From the NCBI RefSeq assembly GCF_011777495.1, contig NZ_JAATJS010000002.1, positions 124,001 to 188,000 of the forward strand: a stretch of DNA of 64,000 bases, written 5' to 3'. Below, one piece after another: positions 52,748 through 64,000 of the stretch. Numbering within the stretch: position 1 is the first letter of the stretch; each line of letters starts with the position of its first letter. Origin of the DNA: Microvirga terricola (lineage in GTDB: Bacteria; Pseudomonadota; Alphaproteobacteria; Rhizobiales; Beijerinckiaceae). Under the pieces are notes generated by a model, which did not search any database, was not told the origin of the DNA, and saw only the letters and a list, made by a program, of their open reading frames with translations. The position numbers and the translations under genes are program-made.

Positions 52748-53860
52748 CTGAAAGAGGCGTTCATCGCCCGCGCCAGGGCGCTCGGCTTCGATATCGTCCG
52801 CGTCGCAAGGCCGGATGCGATCCCGCTTGCGCCGGAGCGGCTGCAAAGCTGGCTCGCCCAAGGCCACCAGGGTTCCATGGAGTGGATGGCGGAAACGGCT
52901 GAGCGCCGCGCCGATCCGCGCGTGCTCTGGCCGGACGTGAAAAGCGTCCTGCTGCTCGGCCTCAATTACGGCCCGAGCGGCGATCCGCTCGCCGCCCTTC
53001 AGCTCAAGGACCGCGCCTCGATTGCCGTCTATGCCCGCAATCGCGACTATCACGACGTCATCAAGGGCAAGCTGAAGGAGGCTGCCGGCTTCCTCGCCGC
53101 CAAGGGTGGATCGGATGTGAAGGTCTTCGTCGACACCGCGCCGGTCATGGAAAAGACGCTGGCAGAAGCGGCGGGCCTCGGCTGGCAGGGCAAGCACACG
53201 GTTCTGGTCTCACGCGAATTCGGCAACTGGCTCTTTCTCGGTGCGATCTTCACGACGGCGGAGCTTCCCGCCGATGCGTCGGAAAAAGATCATTGCGGCT
53301 CCTGCCGCCGCTGCCTCGACATCTGCCCGACGAAGGCCTTTCCGGCGCCCTATCAGCTCGATGCGCGCCGCTGCATTTCCTACCTCACCATCGAGCATAA
53401 GGGGCATATTCCGCCGGACCTTCGCGAAGGCATCGGCAATCGCATCTTCGGTTGCGATGATTGCTTGGCCGTGTGCCCGTGGAATAAGTTCGCGCAAGTT
53501 GGGCGCGAGGTGAGATTGCAGCAGCGGGAAGATTTGGCCGCTTTGCCGCTGGCCGATTTGGCGCGGCTCGATGATGCGGCGTTCCGCGCGTTCTTTGCGG
53601 GCACGCCGATCAAGCGCACCGGGCGTGATCGGTTCGTGCGCAACGTCCTCATCGCCATCGGCAATTCAGGCGATGAGCGCCTCGCCGTCGAGGCTGAGCG
53701 TCTGCTCGACGACGCATCGCCGCTGGTGCGCGCCATGGCCGTGTGGGCGCTGGCGCATCTCACGTCGCCGCAAGTGTTGGCCGCTCATGCAAAGGGGCGA
53801 TCGGAGAATGAAACCGATCCGCAAGTCCGCGCGGAATGGGAAGCTGCTTACGCCGCCTGA
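52748..53860 (+). CDS. queG: Epoxyqueuosine reductase
   Basis: QueG reduces epoxyqueuosine to queuosine in tRNA with B12 and two iron-sulfur clusters. The frame gives 370 residues from 52748 and has the family features [47 protein letters not shown], the 4Fe-4S motifs [16 protein letters not shown] and [13 protein letters not shown] and the late HEAT-like [24 protein letters not shown]. No ATG, GTG or TTG lies near the expected start; CTG at 52748, 12 bases past the GST stop, is the best choice. Alternatively the start lies inside the GST gene, such as ATG 52607. The C-terminus overlaps the convergent gene by 13 bases. Confidence 0.85.
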   Translation: MKEAFIARARALGFDIVRVARPDAIPLAPERLQSWLAQGHQGSMEWMAETAERRADPRVLWPDVKSVLLLGLNYGPSGDPLAALQLKDRASIAVYARNRDYHDVIKGKLKEAAGFLAAKGGSDVKVFVDTAPVMEKTLAEAAGLGWQGKHTVLVSREFGNWLFLGAIFTTAELPADASEKDHCGSCRRCLDICPTKAFPAPYQLDARRCISYLTIEHKGHIPPDLREGIGNRIFGCDDCLAVCPWNKFAQVGREVRLQQREDLAALPLADLARLDDAAFRAFFAGTPIKRTGRDRFVRNVLIAIGNSGDERLAVEAERLLDDASPLVRAMAVWALAHLTSPQVLAAHAKGRSENETDPQVRAEWEAAYAA

Positions 53861-54882
53861 CGGTTTGCCGCCGCGCTGAAATGGCCGACATAGCGCGGGC
53901 TGATGGCCGTGACCGGCAGGATGACCAGCACGTCGGTGGTGCCGAACTGATGGTCGATCACCGCGCCGCGACCGAAGCTGGCGCCGAGGCGGAGATAACC
54001 TTTGATCAGCGGCGGCAGTGCGTGCAGCGCCGCCTTCGGATCGACCTCCTCCTTCGGCAAAATGTCCATCGCCGTGAATCGCTCGGGGAGTGCGGCGGCG
54101 TGCCATCCGGTCGGCGGGGCGGCATAATGGTGCAGGAAGCTCAGGGGCAGGGCGAGTTCCTTAGGGTCCGTGCCTTCAAGGCTCGCGCAGCCGATCATCA
54201 CGTCGATGCGGTGGTGCTGCACATAATTCCAGATGCCCTGCCACAGCAGTTCAACGGTGCGCTTGTTGCGATAGGCCTTGAGCACACAGGAGCGGCCAAG
54301 TTCGAGAAAACGTAAGGAAGGATGCGCCTTGATCAGCGGCGCGATGTCGTATTCGCCCGCGGTGTAGAAGCCGGAATGGCTGTCTGCCACTTCCTGGCGC
54401 AGCAGGCGGTAGGTGCCGACGACCTTCGGCTTCTGCTTGCCGAAACGCTTCTTGGCATCGTGGTCGAGAACGAGCAGGTGGTCGCACAGCGCGTCGTATT
54501 CGTCGACGTCGCGGCGGGAAATGAGCGATGCGCCGTTCGGAGCTGCCGACATCTCCTTGAAGAAGACCTTGAAGCGCAGCTTCTGCGCCTTGCGGATTTC
54601 CTTGGTGGTCGTCGCCAGGCGCACCTCCAGAGAGCCGAGGCGGCCAAGTACGGGGTCGAGCGAGCCGTGATGTCGGACGATCTTGGACAGGCCAGGAATG
54701 AACTTCGTCATGCCCTTGGGCGAGACGAGCGTGTTGATCACAGGCGCCAGGGCGGGTCGCTGCATGGTTGCCGCGTTTGTCGACGGAGAGGGAATCATCG
54801 AAGCCTCGTGGGGACGCGTTCCGGTTCTTCGTTCTGGGCTGGATTCGGGGCCAGCCGCCTTGCGTCGTGACATAAAGCTCAT
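53848..54882 (-). CDS. OlsB-like N-acyltransferase (COG3176/GNAT)
   Basis: The 344-residue product has the COG3176 core: [85 protein letters not shown]. OlsB members transfer a 3-hydroxyacyl group from ACP to ornithine, the first step to ornithine lipids; some relatives act otherwise. No olsA acyltransferase is adjacent. The start is uncertain: ATG codons at 54882, 54873 and 54798 are possible, and 54798 has an AGG site. Confidence 0.78.
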   Translation of the reverse strand: MSFMSRRKAAGPESSPERRTGTRPHEASMIPSPSTNAATMQRPALAPVINTLVSPKGMTKFIPGLSKIVRHHGSLDPVLGRLGSLEVRLATTTKEIRKAQKLRFKVFFKEMSAAPNGASLISRRDVDEYDALCDHLLVLDHDAKKRFGKQKPKVVGTYRLLRQEVADSHSGFYTAGEYDIAPLIKAHPSLRFLELGRSCVLKAYRNKRTVELLWQGIWNYVQHHRIDVMIGCASLEGTDPKELALPLSFLHHYAAPPTGWHAAALPERFTAMDILPKEEVDPKAALHALPPLIKGYLRLGASFGRGAVIDHQFGTTDVLVILPVTAISPRYVGHFSAAANRQAA

Positions 54883-54958
54883 TTCGAACGGTTTTGTGAC
54901 AACAGATATCGAGGTGAAAAGCCGGCTTAGCAAGATTTTTCGTGATTTAGGTCTGCTT

Positions 54959-56497
54959 TCATGCCGCAGCCGGGCGCCGATCACTATGGGCGCGATAGGA
55001 CAAAGCTTCGGCTAAGTGGATGCGCTGCACCCGTTCTTCGCCATCGAGGTCCGCCAAGGTGCGGGCAACTTTGAGAACCCGGTGGAAACCGCGTGCGGAG
55101 AGCCGCATGGCGTTCGCCGCGTCCCGAATCAGGGTCAGGCCACCCGAATCAGGTTGCGCCACCTCCTCCAGCAGCGGGGCGGGGCAGGCCGCGTTGGTGG
55201 CGATGCCGTCGAGGTTGAGCGCGGCATAGCGCTTCGCCTGCACCTCCCGCGCCCGGGCGACCCGGGCCGCAACTTCCGCCGATCCCTCGACGGGCGCCGG
55301 CAGGATCAGATCCGCCGCCGTCACCGCCGGAACCTCGATGACGAGGTCGATACGGTCGAGCAGCGGGCCGGAGAGCCGGGCCTGATATTGCGCGATGCAG
55401 CGTTCGTTGGGTTGCCGGCGGCAGACATAGCCCGGCTCCGTCGCCTGCCCGCAGCGGCAGGGGTTCATGGCGGCAACGAGCTGGAAGCGGGCAGGGTAGG
55501 TGACGCGATGGTTCGCGCGGGCGATCAGGATCTCGCCTGCCTCCAAAGGCTGCCGCAAGGAATCGAGCACCTGCGGCTGGAATTCCGGCAACTCGTCGAG
55601 GAAGAGAACGCCGTGATGGGCGAGCGAGGCCTCGCCGGGCCGAGCGTTCAGGCCCCCGCCCACTAACGCCGCCATGGAGGCCGAATGATGCGGTGCGCGG
55701 AACGGACGGCGGTCGGACAACGCGCCGTTTTCCAGCAAACCCGCAACGGACTGGATCATCGACACTTCCAGCAACTCGCGCGGGGAGAGCGGCGGCAGGA
55801 TCGAGGGAAGACGCTGCGCCAGCATGGATTTGCCTGCGCCCGGAGGGCCGCTCATTAGGAGGTTATGAGAGCCTGCCGCTGCGATTTCGAGCGTGCGCTT
55901 GGCGCTCTCTTGCCCCTTGATGTCGCGCAGGTCGGGCAGGGCGTTTGAGAGCCGCATGATCGCCGGTTCGGGCCGCGCCAGCACCTGCGTGCCCTTGAAG
56001 TGGTTGGCGAGTTGTACGAGCGACCGAGGCGCCAGAATCTCGATCTCGCTCGAGGCCCAGGCGGCTTCCGCGCCGCAGGCCTCGGGACAGATCAGCCCGT
56101 GCTGGCGGTCGAAGGCTGCCATGGCGGCGGGCAGAACACCCGTCACCGGGGTGATCGACCCGTCGAGCGCCAGTTCGCCCAAAACGGTAAAGCCGTTCAG
56201 CGCATCGCCGGGAATGGCCCCAATGGCGGCCATGACGCCAAGCGCGATGGGCAGGTCGTAATGGCTGCCTTCCTTCGGCAGATCGGCGGGCGCGAGATTG
56301 ACGGTGATGCGCTTGGCGGGCAGGGCGAGGCCGGAGGCGATGAGCGCCGAGCGCACCCGCTCGCGTGATTCCGCCACTGCCTTATCCGGCAGGCCGACGA
56401 TCATGAAGGCGACCGTGCCGGACGAAATCTGGACTTGCACATCGACCGCCCGCGCTTCGATACCCTCGAAGGCGACCGTTGAAACGCGCATGACCAT
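54959..56497 (-). CDS. YifB/ComM-type Mg-chelatase-like AAA ATPase
   Basis: The 512-residue product has an N-terminal ChlI domain (VAFMIVGLPDKAVAESRERVRSAL, ITVNLAPADLPKEGSHYDLPIALGV) with GDAL and LGELALDG. A central AAA domain follows (Walker A GPPGAGKSM, Walker B GVLFLDELPEF), then the C-terminal PNPCRCG-like MNPCRCGQ and lid. ComM homologues promote branch migration during natural transformation. It overlaps neither neighbour and is transcribed with the OlsB-like gene after it. Confidence 0.93.
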   Translation of the reverse strand: MVMRVSTVAFEGIEARAVDVQVQISSGTVAFMIVGLPDKAVAESRERVRSALIASGLALPAKRITVNLAPADLPKEGSHYDLPIALGVMAAIGAIPGDALNGFTVLGELALDGSITPVTGVLPAAMAAFDRQHGLICPEACGAEAAWASSEIEILAPRSLVQLANHFKGTQVLARPEPAIMRLSNALPDLRDIKGQESAKRTLEIAAAGSHNLLMSGPPGAGKSMLAQRLPSILPPLSPRELLEVSMIQSVAGLLENGALSDRRPFRAPHHSASMAALVGGGLNARPGEASLAHHGVLFLDELPEFQPQVLDSLRQPLEAGEILIARANHRVTYPARFQLVAAMNPCRCGQATEPGYVCRRQPNERCIAQYQARLSGPLLDRIDLVIEVPAVTAADLILPAPVEGSAEVAARVARAREVQAKRYAALNLDGIATNAACPAPLLEEVAQPDSGGLTLIRDAANAMRLSARGFHRVLKVARTLADLDGEERVQRIHLAEALSYRAHSDRRPAAA

Positions 56498-56709
56498 CAG
56501 GCTGAACCCTCCCCGGCAATGGCCGAGTTTTAGCGCGACTGGGTGCGGCGCGATAGTGTTTCATTTTGATCCGTTAAGGCCGGCCGGACCCTGATGAATC
56601 TTTGGCCGGCGAGGGGACACCGGGCGAGCGATGAGGTATGATCCGCCCCTCGCAACAAAGACCAAGACACTTGCCGTGAGCCCCGGGGGCGACAAGGGAG
56701 AGTGTCGTC

Positions 56710-58101
56710 ATGCGTTGGCAGCCAGATCCGAGTTTCTATCCATCCCCCCGCATGGCGGAAAAGGCTCCGCCCGAGACGCTGGCCTATGTGGCCATGGTCG
56801 ACCCGGACCAGCAGCAGCCCGATGGCATCGCAGTGGTCGATCTTGATCCGAAATCCTCGTCCTATTCCCAGATCGTGGGAACCGTCGCCATGCCGCATGT
56901 GGGCGATGAGCTACACCATTTCGGGTGGAACGCGTGCTCCTCGTGCCTTTGCCCGAACATGCCCCACCCACATGTGGAGCGGCGCTATCTCGTGGTGCCG
57001 GGCCTGCGCTCCTCGCGCATCCATATCCTCGACACCAAGCCCGACCCGCGCCATCCAAAAATCGTCAAGGTGATCGAGCCGGAAGAGATCGCGGACCGGA
57101 CGGGCTACACGAGGCCCCATACGGTTCATTGCGGGCCCGAAGGCATCTATGTGACTGCCCTCGGCAATGCGGAGGGCAAGGCGCCCGGTGGCATGTTCGT
57201 CATGGACCACGAAACCTTCGAGCCGCTGGGGCAGTGGGAGGTCGACAGAGGCTCGCAGCGCCTCGCCTATGACGCCTGGTGGCATCTCGGCTACGACACG
57301 CTGGTAACGAGCGAGTGGGGAACGCCCGACACGTTTGAGAAAGGGCTCGATCCGGAGGTGCTTCTCGGCTCGCGCTACGGCCGGCGCATCCATTTCTGGG
57401 ATCTTTTGAAGCGCAAGCATGTGCAGGAGATCGACTTCGGGGAGGAGTACCAGCTTATCTTTGAGCTGCGTCCCGCGCACGATCCGACCAAGGCCTACGG
57501 CTTCGTCAATTGCGTCATCAGCCTCAAGGATCTCTCGTCCTCGATCTGGACCTGGTACCGCGATGGCGACCGGTGGGCCGTCAGGAAGGTCATCACCATC
57601 CCGGCCGAGCCCGCGAATCCGGACGATCTGCCGCCGATCCTCAAAGGGTTTTCGGCGGTTCCGCCCTTCGTCACCGACATCGACCTGTCAATGGACGACC
57701 GCTTTCTCTACGTGGCCTGCTGGGGCACGGGCGATCTCCAGCAATATGACGTGTCCGACCCCTTCAATCCGAAGCTCACTGGCAAGGTGCGACTCGGCGG
57801 GGTCGTCTCCCGCGCAACCCATCCCAAGGCGGGCAACGGCCATCTCACGGGCGCGCCGCAGATGGTCGAGATCAGCCGGGATGGTCGGCGGGTCTATTTC
57901 ACTAACTCGCTCTACGGCGTGATTGATGGGCAGCTTTATGACCGCGGCTTCGATGGCTGGATGGCAAAGGTGAATGTGGAGCCGGGAGGCGGCATGTCGC
58001 TCGACGAGGACTTTTTTATCGAATGGCCCAAGGGACACCGGCCGCATCAGGTGAGGCTCGAAGGCGGCGATTGCTCGTCGGATTCCTATTGCTATCCGTG
58101 A
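56710..58101 (+). CDS. Selenium-binding protein 56 family, probable methanethiol oxidase
   Basis: The 463-residue protein has the SBP56 beta-propeller: YVAMVDPDQQQPDGIAVVDLD, HHFGWNACSSCLCPNM (Cys76, Cys79, Cys81), YTRPHTVHCGPEGIYVTALG, SEWGTPDTFEKGL, HGYGFVNCVISL-type and WPKGHRPHQVRLEGGDCSSDSYCYP at the end. SBP56 enzymes of this group (MtoX) oxidise methanethiol to formaldehyde, sulfide and hydrogen peroxide. No signal peptide is seen; characterised MtoX is periplasmic, so localisation is open. A membrane protein gene follows 4 bp later. Confidence 0.87.
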   Translation: MRWQPDPSFYPSPRMAEKAPPETLAYVAMVDPDQQQPDGIAVVDLDPKSSSYSQIVGTVAMPHVGDELHHFGWNACSSCLCPNMPHPHVERRYLVVPGLRSSRIHILDTKPDPRHPKIVKVIEPEEIADRTGYTRPHTVHCGPEGIYVTALGNAEGKAPGGMFVMDHETFEPLGQWEVDRGSQRLAYDAWWHLGYDTLVTSEWGTPDTFEKGLDPEVLLGSRYGRRIHFWDLLKRKHVQEIDFGEEYQLIFELRPAHDPTKAYGFVNCVISLKDLSSSIWTWYRDGDRWAVRKVITIPAEPANPDDLPPILKGFSAVPPFVTDIDLSMDDRFLYVACWGTGDLQQYDVSDPFNPKLTGKVRLGGVVSRATHPKAGNGHLTGAPQMVEISRDGRRVYFTNSLYGVIDGQLYDRGFDGWMAKVNVEPGGGMSLDEDFFIEWPKGHRPHQVRLEGGDCSSDSYCYP

Positions 58102-58105
58102 CGCG

Positions 58106-58744
58106 ATGAGCGCGATGTCGTCCACCCTCTGGCCTTGGCTGACCCTTGCGGGGCTCGGCGCCTTTCATGGGCTGAACCCCGCGATGGGATGGCTTTTTGC
58201 TGTCGCGCTCGGCCTTCACCGGCAGAGCCGGGGCGTTGTGTTTCTCGCGCTTGCCCCCATCGCCCTCGGCCACGCGGCGGCGGTGGCCGTCGTGCTCATG
58301 GCCGTGGTGGTATTCGGGGCCGTTCTCGACATGACGCTTCTGGCCCGCGCTTCCGGCATCGTCCTCGTGATCTGGGCCTTGGCGCATGCGCTCTTTGGCC
58401 ATCGCGGACGTGTGCGCGTCGGCATGCAGGCGGGCCTCGTCGGCCTCGCCCTATGGTCGTTCATGATGGCGGGCGCGCATGGGGCGGGGCTCATGCTCGT
58501 GCCGCCGCTTCTCACCCTCTGCGCCTCGTCAGGCCCGGCGGCGGAAGTCGGGGCGAACACCTCGCTCCCGATTGCGCTTGCGGCGCTCGGAGTCCACACC
58601 GCCGCGATGCTGGCGACCATTGGGGTGGTTAGCCTGATCGTCTACGACCGAGGGCTCGCCTTCCTGCGTAGAAGCTGGATCAACCTCGACGCGCTCTGGA
58701 GCGGCGCGCTGGCCGCAGGCGGCCTTGTGCTTCTCGCGCAGTGA
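58106..58744 (+). CDS. Polytopic membrane protein linked to SBP56
   Basis: The 212-residue product has six or seven hydrophobic helices (LTLAGLGAFHGLNPAMGWLFAVALGL, VFLALAPIALGHAAAVAVVLMAVVVFG, GIVLVIWALAHALFGH, LVGLALWSFMMAGAHGAGLMLVPPLL, IALAALGVHTAAMLATIGVVSLI, SGALAAGGLVLLAQ). The motif GAFHGLNPAMG and the repeated AxxHxxG (His-Gly) elements recall metal- or sulfur-transport families such as NicO/RcnA, but I cannot place it in one. It is 4 bp after the SBP56 stop and surely co-transcribed, so it may supply a metal or export a product. Confidence 0.68.
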   Translation: MSAMSSTLWPWLTLAGLGAFHGLNPAMGWLFAVALGLHRQSRGVVFLALAPIALGHAAAVAVVLMAVVVFGAVLDMTLLARASGIVLVIWALAHALFGHRGRVRVGMQAGLVGLALWSFMMAGAHGAGLMLVPPLLTLCASSGPAAEVGANTSLPIALAALGVHTAAMLATIGVVSLIVYDRGLAFLRRSWINLDALWSGALAAGGLVLLAQ

Positions 58745-58747
58745 CCC

Positions 58748-61468
58748 TCAGCCCTGCGCCTTCAGGCGATAGAGCGCGTCCAGCGCCTCGCGTGGGGTCA
58801 TCTGGTCCGGATCGATGGCGGCGAGAGCCTCGCGCAGCAGGTCGAGCTTCGCCTGTTGGACAACCGGCTCCTGGCGGACGGGCATGGCGAACAGCGGCAG
58901 ATCATCGACCAACGCCCGCTTCGGCTTCTCCCGGTCCGACTTTTCAAGCTCGCTCAAAATGGTTTTCGCGCGCTCGACCACTGCATGCGGCAGGCCCGCG
59001 AGCCTCGCCACCTGCAGGCCATAGGAGCGGTCGGCAGCACCCGGCACGACCTCGTGCAGGAACACCACCTCGTTATTCCATTCTGTGACCTTCAGCGTCG
59101 CGTTGGCGATGCGCGGCAGGCGGTCGGCGAGCGCGGTCAGCTCGTGGAAATGGGTAGCGAAGAGCGCGCGACAGCAGTTGGCTTCATGCAGATGCTCGAT
59201 GGCGGCCCAAGCGATGGAGAGGCCATCGAAGGTCGCCGTGCCGCGTCCGATCTCATCGAGGATCACAAGGGAGTGCGAGGTCGCCTGGTTCAGAATGGCG
59301 GCGGTTTCCACCATCTCGACCATGAAGGTCGAGCGCCCGCGCGCGAGATCGTCCGCCGCGCCGACGCGGGAGAACAGGCGGTCGACGACGCCGACATGCG
59401 CTTCCTTCGCAGGCACGAAGGAGCCCATTTGCGCCAGCACCACAATCAGTGCGTTCTGGCGCAGATAGGTCGACTTACCGCCCATGTTCGGGCCGGTGAT
59501 GAGCAGGATGTGCCCGGCGTCCTTACCTGACAGATCGGAATCGTTGGCGATGAAGGCCGTGCCCTCGCGCTTGAGCGCCGCCTCGACCACCGGATGCCGC
59601 CCGCCCTTGATGGTGAAGGCGAGGCCGTTGTCGGTGGTAGGACGTCGCCAATCGAGCCGCACGGCAAGGTCCGCGAGGGCCGCGGTGACATCGACCACCG
59701 CGATGGCCTCGGCTGCTGCCGCCACATCGCCCGACAGGTCGAGCAGTTCTTGCGCCATCGTATCGAACAATCCGAGTTCGATCTTCAGCGCCCGGTCGGC
59801 GGCGGAGGCGATTTTGGATTCCAGTTCGCCCAGTTCCATAGTGGAAAAGCGCATCGCGCCCGCCATCGTCTGACGGTGGACGAAGGTGTCCTTCCACGGC
59901 TCCTTCAACAGATCCTCGCCCACATTCTGCGGCACTTCCACGAAGTAGCCGATCATGTGGTTATGCTTTACGCGGAGCGTCCGGCAGCCGGTGTCGTTGG
60001 CGTAGCGCGCCTGAAGGGCGGCGATGAAGCGGCGGGAATCCTGCTGCAACTCGCGCAGCTCATCGAGGTCGCTCAAAAAGCCCTGACGGATGAAGCCGCC
60101 GTCGCGCTTCAGCAGCGGCAGCTCTTCGGCAAGGGCTGCGGCGAGCTTGTCGGCAACGTCCGTGCGCAGCGATTTCAGCCGCTCGGCGGCGGCGGACAAT
60201 TCGCGCGGCAGGTCGGGCGTCTTCGCCAGCTCAAGCCCGAGATCGCGTGCCGCAAACAAACCGTCGCGGACGCAAGCGAGATCGCGCGGGCCGCCGCGCC
60301 CCAGGCCGAGGCGTGAGAGGGCGCGGGCGAGGTCCGGCGAGCGTTTCAGGATGCGTCGCACCCGCTCGCGCAGGTCGCCATTCTCGACGAGCGCCCCAAC
60401 CGCATCCTGCCGGTCGTGAATCATACGGACATCGGTGAGGGGACCTGCCAGCCGCTCGGCGAGACACCGCGCGCCGCCGGGCGTCACCGTGGCGTCGATG
60501 GTCGCCAGCAGACTGCCCGCCCGCTCACCGGCGAGCGTGCGTGTGAGTTCAAGGTTGGCGCGGGTGGCGGCATCGATGGCGAGTGCCGCGCCTGCGTTCT
60601 CCCGGCTCGGCGGGTTGAGGACCGGGCGGCTGCCGATCTGGGTCTTCTCGATATAGAACAGCGCGCTGCCCGCCGCCGTGATCTCCGCCCGGCTGAACGA
60701 GCCGAAGGCGTCGAGCGTCGCAACGCCGAAATAATCTTTCAGCCGCCGCTCGGCGGAAGCCGGGTCGAGGCCCTCGCGAGAGAGCGGTGTGATGGCGGTC
60801 CGCGTCTCGCGCCAGAAGGCGGCAAGCTCGGGGTCGTCATGGATCACATCGGGGATGAGGATTTCGCGTGGCTCGAAACGGGCGATCTCCGCCGCAAGCC
60901 CGGTGCCGTCCGTCTCGCTTAGAACGAAATGTCCGGTCGAGATATCGACGGCGGCGAGCCCATAAGCCCATTGCGTGTCGGAGGCGCGGCGACGTGCGAT
61001 GGCGAGGAAATAGTTTGCCCGGCCGGGATCGAGCAGGCGGTCTTCCGTGATCGTGCCGGGGGTGACGAGGCGCACCACGTCGCGGCGCACCACCGATTTC
61101 GCCCCCCGCTTCTTCGCCTCCGCCGGGTCCTCGGTCTGCTCACAGACGGCGACCCGGTGGCCGAGGCCGATCAGGCGCTGGAGGTAGTCGTCCGCCCGGT
61201 CCACCGGCACGCCGCACATGGGGATGTCTTCCCCCTGGTGCTTGCCGCGCTTGGTCAGAACGATACCGAGGGCCTGGCTCGCGATCTCCGCGTCGTTGAA
61301 GAACAGCTCGTAAAAGTCCCCCATCCGGTAGAACAGGAGGCTGTCCGGGTTCGCAGCTTTGATCTCGACGTACTGCGCCATCATGGGCGTGACGCGGGCC
61401 TCCGGCGCGGGTTTCACTGCGGGCGGCTCGGTCGGTTCGGGGGATTCGGAGAGGGCCTGGGACGACAT
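58748..61468 (-). CDS. mutS: DNA mismatch repair protein MutS
   Basis: The 906-residue product has the mismatch-contact motif [16 protein letters not shown], the connector, lever and clamp domains, and a C-terminal ATPase with Walker [31 protein letters not shown] and the helix-turn-helix region. An extended N-terminus rich in Pro and Glu (1-25) is variable in the order. It is convergent with the membrane gene and divergent from the malic enzyme gene. Confidence 0.98.
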   Translation of the reverse strand: MSSQALSESPEPTEPPAVKPAPEARVTPMMAQYVEIKAANPDSLLFYRMGDFYELFFNDAEIASQALGIVLTKRGKHQGEDIPMCGVPVDRADDYLQRLIGLGHRVAVCEQTEDPAEAKKRGAKSVVRRDVVRLVTPGTITEDRLLDPGRANYFLAIARRRASDTQWAYGLAAVDISTGHFVLSETDGTGLAAEIARFEPREILIPDVIHDDPELAAFWRETRTAITPLSREGLDPASAERRLKDYFGVATLDAFGSFSRAEITAAGSALFYIEKTQIGSRPVLNPPSRENAGAALAIDAATRANLELTRTLAGERAGSLLATIDATVTPGGARCLAERLAGPLTDVRMIHDRQDAVGALVENGDLRERVRRILKRSPDLARALSRLGLGRGGPRDLACVRDGLFAARDLGLELAKTPDLPRELSAAAERLKSLRTDVADKLAAALAEELPLLKRDGGFIRQGFLSDLDELRELQQDSRRFIAALQARYANDTGCRTLRVKHNHMIGYFVEVPQNVGEDLLKEPWKDTFVHRQTMAGAMRFSTMELGELESKIASAADRALKIELGLFDTMAQELLDLSGDVAAAAEAIAVVDVTAALADLAVRLDWRRPTTDNGLAFTIKGGRHPVVEAALKREGTAFIANDSDLSGKDAGHILLITGPNMGGKSTYLRQNALIVVLAQMGSFVPAKEAHVGVVDRLFSRVGAADDLARGRSTFMVEMVETAAILNQATSHSLVILDEIGRGTATFDGLSIAWAAIEHLHEANCCRALFATHFHELTALADRLPRIANATLKVTEWNNEVVFLHEVVPGAADRSYGLQVARLAGLPHAVVERAKTILSELEKSDREKPKRALVDDLPLFAMPVRQEPVVQQAKLDLLREALAAIDPDQMTPREALDALYRLKAQG

Positions 61469-61614
61469 CCTGCCTGTCTAGCAAAGCCGGCCCCGGCTTT
61501 CACCCGCCTCATGGCTTTCAAGGAAAGGGTGTGGACAAGTCTTGAGGGAGGCCGCCACCTTGTCTTAAAGTCGCAGCCCCTTTGGAAACGCCCAGACAAC
61601 GCCAGACCTGTTCC

Positions 61615-63899
<2,285 letters not shown>

Positions 63900-63903
<4 letters not shown>

Positions 63904-64000
63904 CGCGAACCCTGCGCGATCAGCACGACGCCGCCGCAGATGATGGCGGCGTCAAGAATGGCGTTGTGGATGTGAATCGGCAGCGCCTGTGTCAGCCGCT
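63900..64000 (-). CDS. C-terminal end of an unidentified gene entering from the right edge
   Basis: On the minus strand an open frame runs from the right edge to the TAA at 63902-63900, ending QALPIHIHNAILDAAIICGG VVLIAQGSR with a hydrophobic tract (AAIICGGVVLIA). It overlaps the maeB stop by 4 bases in convergent orientation. Only 33 codons are inside the window, so the product and the reality of the gene are uncertain. Confidence 0.4.

Overview
The window is GC-rich chromosomal DNA from an alphaproteobacterium. The gene neighbourhoods point to Hyphomicrobiales (Rhizobiales), perhaps a Microvirga- or Methylobacterium-like lineage. Supporting pairs are mutS beside a malic enzyme with a phosphotransacetylase domain, dnaK-dnaJ-pmtA-pyrF, hrcA near rph and rdgB, dapB-gpmA, and gshB-yraN-rsmI beside a penicillin-binding-protein activator. 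Two promoter types typical of this group can also be read directly: EcfG-type (GGAAC-N16/17-CGTT) and RpoH-type (CTTG-N18-CTTATAT). The order is confident from these signs; family and genus are inference.

Layout. 1-546: end of a sulfite dehydrogenase operon (sorA end, sorB). 547-2818: an ECF sigma factor with a SnoaL-like tail plus an ABM monooxygenase, bracketed by 121-bp direct repeats and next to tRNA-Ser(GGA). 2.8-9.6 kb: stress and envelope genes (msrA, yqhA, mepA), a PRC-barrel gene and a histone-H1-like gene that each carry an EcfG-type promoter, then a DMT exporter coupled to a RecD-like helicase. 9.6-14.5 kb: orphan TRAP binding protein, lytic transglycosylase, secreted unknown, HWE histidine kinase, arsC. 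14.5-17.2 kb: a BigR-type persulfide-responsive locus (repressor, rhodanese, TSUP exporter, divergent persulfide-dioxygenase-like enzyme) with a double operator. 17.2-31.6 kb: housekeeping genes (lepA, dps, hrcA, rph, rdgB, hemW, gshB, yraN, rsmI, LpoA-like lipoprotein) with several regulators. 31.6-32.1 kb: remains of a sulfonate/nitrate-type ABC transporter operon. 32.3-43.8 kb: glnD, grpE, alkB, dapB-gpmA, tandem DUF1330 genes, pyrF, pmtA. 43.9-47.3 kb: dnaK-dnaJ. 47.4-64 kb: Ada-like repair protein, nth, uppP, a GST of possible FzlA type, queG, an OlsB-like acyltransferase, a ComM-type ATPase, SBP56 (methanethiol oxidase) with a membrane partner, mutS, and the malic enzyme.

How the parts connect. 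Three separated loci handle reduced sulfur: SBP56 could release sulfide from methanethiol, the BigR locus could oxidise or export sulfane sulfur and sulfite, and SorAB could oxidise sulfite to sulfate. Proteostasis genes are under RpoH-type promoters (grpE, dnaK), while hrcA is also present. The general stress response appears to control a nucleoid protein and a PRC-barrel protein. No CRISPR array, phage, intact insertion sequence or obvious defence island was seen. The most unusual items are the repeat-flanked ECF module, the EcfG-promoted histone-like gene, the compact palindromes, and the uncharacterised membrane protein paired with SBP56.
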